DNA of 64,000 bases from AC-32 sp963736055 (GTDB taxonomy: Bacteria > Actinomycetota > Thermoleophilia > Gaiellales > Gaiellaceae), in NCBI GenBank assembly GCA_963736055.1, contig CAVTNM010000009.1:676183-740182 (forward strand), given 5' to 3'. This document shows, one piece after another, positions 57,840-64,000 of this stretch. Each line of letters starts with the position of its first letter. Positions within the stretch are counted from its first letter, which is position 1. Both the position numbers and the translations under genes were made by a program. The notes beneath the pieces were generated by a model that was not told where the DNA came from, did no database searches, and saw nothing but the letters and a program-made list of their open reading frames with translations.

Positions 57840-59353
57840 ACGACCGCGGCCTGATGGGCGATGACCTTATCGAGCGGATGCTGCTGCGACGGGCGGCCAC
57901 TGGAGATGTCACGGGGCTGATCGAGATGACCCGGGCCGCGCTGACGAGCGTCCCGCAGTACTCGAATGGCCGAGGTCTTGTCGCTGCGGGGGTGGCACGC
58001 CTGGAAGTCCCGCGTATCGGGTACGCGGTGGCTGGCATGGCGGCCGCGGTCGTCGTAGCCGTGGTCATCGGGGTTGCGGGCGGGTCGAACCAATCTGGCG
58101 TGAACCCGCCAAGCGGACCGCTGTCGACCGCTCCGGCCGTCTCGCCGACGACTTCGCCGCAGGCGACGACGCCACCATCGGCCAAGCCCCTCCCTACGCC
58201 GGAACCGGCCCCGCTCGGGACGCTCGAGCCAGGGACCTATGGGTCCCAGGTCTTCCCGCGCCGGTTCACCTATGCAGTGTTCGCGGGCTGGTCCAACGAG
58301 GGCGACAATCGGACGGCGTTCGTCCTTGCGAAGGCGCAGGATCACGGGATCGAGATGCTGTTCGACGTGTACCCGCCGCTCCTTGACGAGCGAGGTTGCC
58401 AGGCTGCGCCCCAGTGGGACCGTCCACGGCGGACCAGTGACTTGCTCGCGTATTGGTCGTCGCATCCGGGGGTCGCGGTCGCCTCACGAACACCCGTCGC
58501 GATCGGAGGCCTAGAAGGGTGGGACGTCGACGTCGCCGTGAAGCCGTCGTGGAGGTCTCCCTGCGATGGCACGGCAAGCGCACGGGCATACGTCGTCCGC
58601 TGGTACGACGGGATCCCGTTCACGCATGGGATGGGCACCGATCGCCAGCGGTTCGTCATCCTGGACGACCCGACCGGCCACACGATCCTGATCCGCGTGG
58701 ACTCGGCGGGCGACCGGCAGTTCGAGGACGAAGCTCTCGCGGTCGTTAACAGCTTCGCGTTCGACGTCGCGCCGACTGCCTCCACGACACAGGTATTCGA
58801 ACCGCACGTGTCCATCCTCCTACCGATCGGGTGGTCGATAGTCCATCAGGACCCGGCGTTGATCGAGCTGCGGCACGGGTCGGACGATCAAGTCGACGTA
58901 GTCGCGAACGCCTTCGCGCCGACGATCGACGGCCGCGGCTGCCAGACCGGGTATGTGATGCAACGGCGGGCCGCGGACGCCCTCGTCGCCTACTGGACGT
59001 CCCATCCCGGATTGATCGCGAGCAGCCCGACGCGACTCACGGTCGACGGCGCCGACGGCTGGCTCGTCACCGTCTCGCGGGATCCGGACTGGGGAGCCCC
59101 TTGCCCGAGCCATAGCAACCTGGTCAACTCCCAGGTGGTCGGTGGGAGCAACCCAGTGAGCTTCTATCACCTGTGGTCCGGCCAGGGCGGCCCGGAGGGC
59201 AGCAGCATCGGGACGGACGCGCAGACGCTGATCGTCGTGGACCTGTCCGATGGCACCACCATCGGTATCGCCGTGGCGCTGTCTGACACGCCGTCGCTCC
59301 AGGACGAGGCGATGGCGCTCGTAGAGAGCCTCGACTTCGAAATCGCTCCGTAG
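57836..59353 (+). CDS. Putative membrane anti-sigma factor 6 with duplicated exterior domain
   Basis: 505 residues. The N-terminal 60 residues (GDDLIERMLLRRAATGDVTG) lack the W14/GP motif of the other partners, matching the divergence of sigma 6. One helix, AGMAAAVVVAVVIGVAGGSN (about 66-85), then a Pro/Thr linker. The exterior is a clear tandem duplication: FTYAVFAGWSNEGDN with QAAPQWDRPRRTSDLLAYWS and HPGVAVASRTPVAIGGLEGW in the first half; VSILLPIGWSIVHQDPALIE with YVMQRRAADALVAYWTSHPG and LIASSPTRLTVDGADGW in the second. Both end with a DEALAVVNSFAFD/DEAMALVESLDFE helix. Confidence 0.75.
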   Translation: MNDRGLMGDDLIERMLLRRAATGDVTGLIEMTRAALTSVPQYSNGRGLVAAGVARLEVPRIGYAVAGMAAAVVVAVVIGVAGGSNQSGVNPPSGPLSTAPAVSPTTSPQATTPPSAKPLPTPEPAPLGTLEPGTYGSQVFPRRFTYAVFAGWSNEGDNRTAFVLAKAQDHGIEMLFDVYPPLLDERGCQAAPQWDRPRRTSDLLAYWSSHPGVAVASRTPVAIGGLEGWDVDVAVKPSWRSPCDGTASARAYVVRWYDGIPFTHGMGTDRQRFVILDDPTGHTILIRVDSAGDRQFEDEALAVVNSFAFDVAPTASTTQVFEPHVSILLPIGWSIVHQDPALIELRHGSDDQVDVVANAFAPTIDGRGCQTGYVMQRRAADALVAYWTSHPGLIASSPTRLTVDGADGWLVTVSRDPDWGAPCPSHSNLVNSQVVGGSNPVSFYHLWSGQGGPEGSSIGTDAQTLIVVDLSDGTTIGIAVALSDTPSLQDEAMALVESLDFEIAP

Positions 59354-59374
59354 GTTCGGGCCGCCGAACCTCGC

Positions 59375-60544
59375 CTAGAGGTTCCCGCGCTTCTCCTGCT
59401 CGCGCTCGATGGCCTCGAACAGCGCCTTGAAGTTGCCGACCCCGAAGCCGCGCGAGCCGTGGCGCTCGATGATCTCGAAGAAGAACGTCGGGCGGTCCTG
59501 GACCGGCCGGGTGAAGATCTGGAGGAGGTAGCCCTCCTCGTCGCGGTCGGCCTCGATGCCGAGCTCCTCGAGCGTGTCGATCGGGACGCCGACGTCGCCG
59601 ACCCGGTCGGCCAGCGACGCGTAGTACTCGTGCGGCAGGCCGAGGAACTCGACCCCGTTGTCGCGCAGCCGCCGGACGGTCCCGACGATGTCCTCGGTCC
59701 GCAGCGCGATGTGCTGGCAGCCGGGCGAGCGGTACCAGTCGAGGTACTCCTGGATCTGGCTCTTCTTCTTGCCCGTCGCCGGCTCGTTGATCGGGAACTT
59801 GATCCGGCCGTTGCCGTTGGTCATGACCTTGGACATGAGCGCCGAGTAGTCGGTGTGGATGACCTTGTCGTCGTAGTGGATGAGCTGGGCGAAGCCCATG
59901 ACGTCGCGGTAGAAGTCGACGAAGGTGTCCATCTCGCCGAGCTCGACGTTGCCGACGCAGTGATCGACCTCGAGGAGCGACAGCCCGCCGGCCGCCCGGG
60001 CCGGCGCCTTGACCTTGCGGAAGCCGGGCGCGAACGCGCCGTGGTAGTCGCGCCGGTCGACGAACGAGTGGAGGACCTCGCCGTAGGTGTGGATCGACGC
60101 CCGGCGCAGGACCCCGTCCTCGCCGCCGTCGACCTCGACCGGGGCGGCCGCCGAGACCGCGCCGCGCGACGTCGTCTCGCGCCAGGCCGCCTCCACGTCG
60201 TCGACCGCGAAGGCGATGTCGTGGACGCCGTCGCCGTGCAGCCGGACGTGCTCGGCGATCTCGCCGTCCGGGGTCAGCGGCGCGGTGAACACGAACCGGA
60301 TGTCGTGCTCGACCATGACGTAGCTGGCCCGGTCGCGCACCTTGGTCTCGAGGCCGCTGAAGGCGACCGGCGTGAAGCCCCACAGCGCGCGGTAGTAGGC
60401 CGCGGCCTGGCGGGCGTTGCCGACCCAGAACTCGACGTGGTCGATGCCGTTGAGCGGAAGGAAGTCGGCGGCCTTGTCGTAGGCGTCCGCGTCGACATGC
60501 GCGCCGGCCTGGTTGGCGGCGCCGCGCGAGATGATCTGGGCCAT
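59375..60544 (-). CDS. hppD: 4-hydroxyphenylpyruvate dioxygenase
   Basis: 389 residues, intact. HPPD converts 4-hydroxyphenylpyruvate to homogentisate with Fe(II) and O2. The N-terminal half starts DFLPLNGIDHVEFWVGNARQ. The catalytic half has the iron ligands His in LLEVDHCVGNVELGEMDTFV, His in SPGCQHIALRTEDIVGTVRR and Glu in FFFEIIERHGSRGFGVGNFK. The C-terminal gating helix KALFEAIEREQEKRGNL is complete. It supplies the substrate of hmgA. The last 228 bp are duplicated beyond the sigma 6 cassette. GGGAG lies upstream of the ATG; the gene is divergent from the DinB gene. Confidence 0.96.
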   Translation of the reverse strand: MAQIISRGAANQAGAHVDADAYDKAADFLPLNGIDHVEFWVGNARQAAAYYRALWGFTPVAFSGLETKVRDRASYVMVEHDIRFVFTAPLTPDGEIAEHVRLHGDGVHDIAFAVDDVEAAWRETTSRGAVSAAAPVEVDGGEDGVLRRASIHTYGEVLHSFVDRRDYHGAFAPGFRKVKAPARAAGGLSLLEVDHCVGNVELGEMDTFVDFYRDVMGFAQLIHYDDKVIHTDYSALMSKVMTNGNGRIKFPINEPATGKKKSQIQEYLDWYRSPGCQHIALRTEDIVGTVRRLRDNGVEFLGLPHEYYASLADRVGDVGVPIDTLEELGIEADRDEEGYLLQIFTRPVQDRPTFFFEIIERHGSRGFGVGNFKALFEAIEREQEKRGNL

Positions 60545-60601
60545 CGCGGGTCTCCCTGCTGTGGCCTCCGATGGTACGCCGCTCGTGCCACACTGAGCCT
60601 C

Positions 60602-61107
60602 ATGGAAGACGACCTGCTCGCCCGCCTCGATGCCGCGACGGCCGGACTCGAGGCCACCCGTCCAGCCGTCGAAGCGGGCGCGCCCTGGCCCCTGGCGGCG
60701 GTCTTCGACCACTCCGACGAGGCCCGCTGGGGACCGCCCGAGGTGCTCGCTCATGTCGCCGAGATGGCACCGTTCTGGCTCGGCGAGATCGAGCGGATCC
60801 TGGCCGGTGGCCCGGGACCCGTTCCGTTCGGCCGGATCGCCACCGACACCCTCCGGATCGGGATCCTTGAGCGCGATCGGTCGCTGCCGCCGCGCGAGCT
60901 GTACGACCGGACGTTCGGTGACCTCGCGCGGCTGCGTCGCCGCTGGCCGACCCTGACGCCGCGAGGACCTGGCGCGCGTCGGACTGCATCCGCGCCTTGG
61001 CGAGATGGCGGTCGCGGACATCCCGGATCGGTTCATCGTCGGCCACCTCGCCGATCATGTCGCGCAGATCGAGGCGATCCTCGACGCGCGAGCCGAAGGA
61101 GACCTGA
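60602..61107 (+). CDS. DinB superfamily protein (frameshifted)
   Basis: About 165 residues of a four-helix DinB/YfiT-like protein. LLARLDAATAGLEATRPAVE, then WGPPEVLAHVAEMAPFWLGE (first metal-type His), FGDLARLRRRWPTLTPEDLA, and after an insertion near 60965 RFIVGHLADHVAQIEAILDA with the paired His of the usual HxxxH site. A second insertion near 61090 hides the stop; removing one base gives EPKET and the TGA at 61105. Such proteins are thiol-dependent (mycothiol/bacillithiol) transferases or hydrolases. Role here unknown. Confidence 0.75.
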
Positions 61108-61184
61108 CCCGGCGTGTCCATCCTCTCCGCGATCCCGCCACGGATCGCGATCGGGTCGGTCTGCCGCGGCGACGGGCGCCTCGC

Positions 61185-61677
61185 ATGACCCTCCCGGAGC
61201 TCGGTTCGAGCCTGCCTGAGATCGTCGTCCGGACGGCCGTCGTCTACCTGTTCCTCGTCGCCGTGATGCGGATCTCGGGCAAGCGCGAGGTCGGCCAGAT
61301 GTCGATCCTCGAACTCATCGTCATCCTGATCATCTCGGACGCCGTCCAGAACTCGATGGTCGGCGAGAACACGACGATCTGGGGCGGGCTGGTCGCGGTG
61401 CTGACCCTCCTCGGGCTCGACGCGCTGCTCAAGGTGATCACGGGTCGGTCCCGGCGCCTGCGGCGGGCGATCGAAGGTGAGCCGCGCCTCCTGGTCCGCG
61501 ATGGACGACTGCTGACCAAGGCGCTCCGCGAGGAGAAGGTCGAACCGAGCGACGTCCGCGCCGCCGTCCGCGCCCAGGGCCTCGAACGGGTCGAGGACGT
61601 CCGATCTCGCCGTCCTCGAGACCGACGGCTCGATCAGCGTGATCCCGAAGTCGGGGACGCCGGCGCCGCCGTCCTAG
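61185..61677 (+). CDS. DUF421/YetF-family membrane protein
   Basis: About 163 residues. Three hydrophobic helices at the N-terminus (VRTAVVYLFLVAVMRISGKR, SILELIVILIISDAVQNSMV, GGLVAVLTLLGLDALLKVIT) followed by the conserved cytoplasmic domain: EGEPRLLVRDGRLLTKALRE, PSDVRAAVRAQGLERVEDV. After one insertion near 61604 it ends LAVLETDGSISVIPK. This is the standard layout of YetF proteins, whose function is not settled (spore or envelope-related in Bacillus). Start ATG at 61185. It converges on the S9 peptidase 7 bases away. Confidence 0.88.
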
Positions 61678-61684
61678 ATCGACC

Positions 61685-63649
61685 CTACGCGGGTGGCTCG
61701 TCCAGGACGTGGGTCTTGAGGAACGCCAGCGTCCGGGTGAAGGCATCGCGGCGGTTCTCGCGGCGCTCCCAGCCGTGGCCCTCGTCGTCGTACCAGTGGA
61801 CCTCGAAGCGCTTGCCCTCGATCTCGAGCGCCTCGACCATCCGCTCGGTCATCAACGGGACGACCCGCTTGTCCTTGCGACCGTGGAGGATGAGGAGCGG
61901 CGCCTCGATGCGCTCCGCCCGGTGGACGGGCGAGCCGCGCCGGTAGGTCTCGGCCCGCGCCGGATCGTCGGGCGAGCCCATCATCTTGTGGAGGTCGAGG
62001 CGACCCAGTCGGTCGCCGTGGCGGTAGCTGTCGGCGATGTCCGAATCGCCGAACAGGTCCACGCCGGCGCGCCACATCGCCGGCTCCTCGACGAGAGCGC
62101 ACAGGACCAGGTAGCCGCCGTACGAGCCGCCGTAGATCGCCAGCCGCCCGTCCGACCAGGGTTGCCCGGCCGCCCATCGGGCGGCGTCGATCACGTCGTG
62201 GAGATCGGCGTGACCCCATTCGCCGTGGTTGGCCATGCGGAACTCGCGGCCATAGCCGGTCGAGCCGCGGAAGTCCACGTCGAGGACCGCGAAGCCCTCG
62301 GCGACGAGGACCTGCTTGAACGGCAGGAAGGCCCGGAAGGCCTGCGCCGAGGGACCGCCGTGCGGATAGATGACGGTCGGTGCCCGGACGCCGCCGCGCT
62401 TGCCGGTCGCCGTGTTCGGGCGCCACAGCGTGCCCTCGACCCGCAGGCCGTCGCGCGCCGTGACGACGATCCGCTGGGCGGCCGGGATGCGCCCGGGCGA
62501 CATCGCCGCGCGCAACACGCCGGGCATCGAGTCGGTCACCTGGCGCGGTCGCGATCCGTCCGGAGCCACGCCCGGGACCGGGAGCAGCCACAGGTCCTGC
62601 GGCGACGTCTCACGTTCGCCGATGGCCGCCACCCAGGCGCCGTCGGGCAGCCACCCGACCGATCGCCAGACGCCGTCCCACGGGTTGATCCGGCTCCCGC
62701 CCGAGGTCGCCGAGGCGACGACCCGCGGCACCTTCGGCGGCCGGCCGCGGCCACGTTTGGGCGCGGCGGCCCCGCCGAGGTCGCCGACGACGAGGTCCTG
62801 GAGCCCGTCATGCACCTCGATGTGGACGAAGCGCAGGCCGTCGGGTGATGGCAGCGGAACGCTGCCGACGGCGCCCATCGGTTCGCCGTGCTCCCGCTCG
62901 CCGGACGTCAGGACGATCCGGTCGTGACCGTCGGCGGTGAGGCGCACGACCTGGAACCAGCCATCCGCGTCCGAGGCGAACAGGAGCGAGCCGTCCGCCA
63001 GCCAGCGGGCTCCGACGTCGACGCTGTGCTCGCCGGCGACGACCCGCGACACACCCGTGGCGACCTCGACGATGGCGATCTGCGCGGTCTCGCTGCCGTC
63101 CGGCAGGCGGCGGGCCATGACGGCCATCCGGGCGCCGTCGGGCGCCCACTCGAACGCCTCGACGTCGATCCCCGGCTCGGTCAGGACGGTCGGCCGGGGT
63201 GGCTTCGGTTCGGTCGCCGGCCGACCGCGCCGCGGGACGGGGGCGTCGATGAGCCAGACCTGCGACCAGCCGCGCCGGCGCGACAGGAAGGCGAGGCGGT
63301 GCCCATCGGGCGACCAGCGCGGGTCGCGTCCGCCTCCGGGCTTCGCGACGACGAGGCTCACCCGCGACCCATCCGCCTCGACGACCCAGATCTCCTCGTC
63401 GCGGACGAACGCCAGGCGCTTGCCGTCGGGCGACCACTGCGGATCGGACACGGCCTTCTCCGACGCGGTCAGCTGGGTGCGCGATCCGCCGCGGAGCGAC
63501 AGGGTGAACAGCTGGCGCGATCCGGCCGCCTCCGCGGTGTAGGCCACGACCCGGTCGCGCGGGTGGAGCCGGAATTCGCGCGGGATGTCGACCGCGACGA
63601 TGGCCTCGATCGACAGGTGCGGCGAGGGCGTGACCGGGGCGGTCGGCAT
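61685..63649 (-). CDS. S9 family (acylaminoacyl/prolyl oligopeptidase type) peptidase
   Basis: 654 residues, intact. An N-terminal beta-propeller of PD40 repeats (DPQWSPDGKRLAFVRDEEIW, DPRWSPDGHRLAFLSRRRGW, FEWAPDGARMAVMARRLPDG) precedes an alpha/beta-hydrolase domain. The nucleophile is in IYGGSYGGYLVLCALVEEP, Asp in LLILHGRKDKRVVPLMTERM and His in HWYDDEGHGWERRENR; oxyanion segment PTVIYPHGGPSAQAF. A basic loop in the propeller, KRGRGRPPKVPR, resembles an AT-hook. No signal peptide, so cytoplasmic. The ATG at 63649 overlaps the stop of the upstream gene. Confidence 0.94.
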   Translation of the reverse strand: MPTAPVTPSPHLSIEAIVAVDIPREFRLHPRDRVVAYTAEAAGSRQLFTLSLRGGSRTQLTASEKAVSDPQWSPDGKRLAFVRDEEIWVVEADGSRVSLVVAKPGGGRDPRWSPDGHRLAFLSRRRGWSQVWLIDAPVPRRGRPATEPKPPRPTVLTEPGIDVEAFEWAPDGARMAVMARRLPDGSETAQIAIVEVATGVSRVVAGEHSVDVGARWLADGSLLFASDADGWFQVVRLTADGHDRIVLTSGEREHGEPMGAVGSVPLPSPDGLRFVHIEVHDGLQDLVVGDLGGAAAPKRGRGRPPKVPRVVASATSGGSRINPWDGVWRSVGWLPDGAWVAAIGERETSPQDLWLLPVPGVAPDGSRPRQVTDSMPGVLRAAMSPGRIPAAQRIVVTARDGLRVEGTLWRPNTATGKRGGVRAPTVIYPHGGPSAQAFRAFLPFKQVLVAEGFAVLDVDFRGSTGYGREFRMANHGEWGHADLHDVIDAARWAAGQPWSDGRLAIYGGSYGGYLVLCALVEEPAMWRAGVDLFGDSDIADSYRHGDRLGRLDLHKMMGSPDDPARAETYRRGSPVHRAERIEAPLLILHGRKDKRVVPLMTERMVEALEIEGKRFEVHWYDDEGHGWERRENRRDAFTRTLAFLKTHVLDEPPA

Positions 63650-64000
63650 CAGCCGTCGTGACCCGCGGCGTTGGCGGCACACCACGGTCCGATCATCGCG
63701 AGGTGCTTGCGGACGTGGCCGTGCAGGCAGTCGTACGTCCAGCTCCAGCCGTCCGGCGAGCGCAGGTCCTCGACCGACAGCCGGGTGACGGCGTCGAGCA
63801 GCTCGGAGCGGGCGCGGTCATAGCGGGCGACGACCGACTCCACCGAGGCGCCCTTGGACCTGGCGACCATCCGCTCGTTCCAGTCGTCGATCCCCTCGTC
63901 AGGGTCCGACATCCAGTAGCCGAGTCGGCCGAAGACCTCGACGGCGCGGAGGCCCTCCTCGGCCCAGTCCGAAAGATGCGCGATGTGGTCGGCGAGGACC
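63649..64000 (-). CDS. DinB/ClbS-like protein, 5' part beyond the window
   Basis: The frame is open to the right edge. VLADHIAHLSDWAEEGLRAV contains a metal-type His near the start, then EVFGRLGYWMSDPDEGIDDW, RYDRARSELLDAVTRLSVED and WTYDCLHGHVRKHLAMIGPW with a His-x2-3-His pair. The four-helix pattern and His placement fit the DinB superfamily, in particular ClbS/DfsB-like proteins. The start codon is not in the window. It is coupled to the S9 peptidase by TGATG overlap. Confidence 0.7.
   Translation of the reverse strand, partial: VLADHIAHLSDWAEEGLRAVEVFGRLGYWMSDPDEGIDDWNERMVARSKGASVESVVARYDRARSELLDAVTRLSVEDLRSPDGWSWTYDCLHGHVRKHLAMIGPWCAANAAGHDG

Overview
The window is very GC-rich DNA from an aerobic, heterotrophic bacterium. 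Gene content (DUF5317 protein, MarP-like protease, KorAB with CBS partners, many ECF sigma factors with Pro/Thr/Ser-rich membrane partners, many start codons directly behind a TAnnnT box) suggests Chloroflexota of the Limnocylindria/Ellin6529 type. An actinobacterial relative cannot be excluded, because there is no rRNA or marker gene here. A property of the sequence must be kept in mind throughout: most genes between 1 and 41 kb, and hmgA at 46 kb, are interrupted by single extra G or C bases. Conserved residues continue in another frame on each side, and removing one base restores the gene in every case I followed. I read these as assembly or sequencing insertions, not pseudogenes, and annotate whole genes across them. 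The stretch 47-60.6 kb is almost free of them. Layout: 0-3.6 kb carries mscL, pheA, a lipoprotein, an AI-2E-type permease and a MarC protein. From 3.7 to 12.6 kb a leftward branched-chain amino acid operon (ilvB-ilvN-ilvC-leuA-leuB-cimA-lone LeuA regulatory domain) has overlapping start/stop codons throughout. It begins with a recognisable promoter, a Leu-rich leader ORF and an attenuator-like terminator. leuC-leuD and ilvD lie to the right on the other strand, so the window holds the Leu/Val/Ile steps except the final transaminase, with isoleucine made from pyruvate through citramalate. Between them are a GGDEF-EAL protein, a DUF5317 membrane protein and a class I cyclic-di-GMP riboswitch that precedes a 28-residue hydrophobic peptide. 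From 17.5 to 32.6 kb come a CvpA-trypsin protease, a double GNAT protein, an M20 peptidase, a MarR regulator, fabD with two fabF paralogues, a repeat-rich intergenic region, a thioesterase, copA and an O6-alkylguanine-DNA methyltransferase. From 32.7 to 42.2 kb are an SDR, an M24 peptidase, a 2-oxoacid:ferredoxin oxidoreductase (korAB) bracketed by two CBS-domain proteins, an EamA permease, an HpcH/HpaI aldolase and a secreted protein. The most distinctive part is 42.3-59.4 kb: six ECF sigma factor genes, each overlapping by ATGA a gene for a single-pass membrane protein with a Pro/Ser/Thr linker and a variable exterior. Five of the six partners share an N-terminal domain with Trp14, Gly18-Pro19 and Pro23 at identical positions, which I propose is a zinc-free anti-sigma domain. 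All six sigma genes have GAAC-N21-23-TA upstream. Interleaved are tyrosine-degradation genes (hmgA, a fumarylacetoacetase-family gene, hppD), two class III nucleotide cyclases, a VapBC module and a 228-bp near-identical copy of the hppD 3' end on the far side of the sixth sigma cassette. The last 3.5 kb hold two DinB-like proteins, a DUF421 protein and an S9 peptidase.
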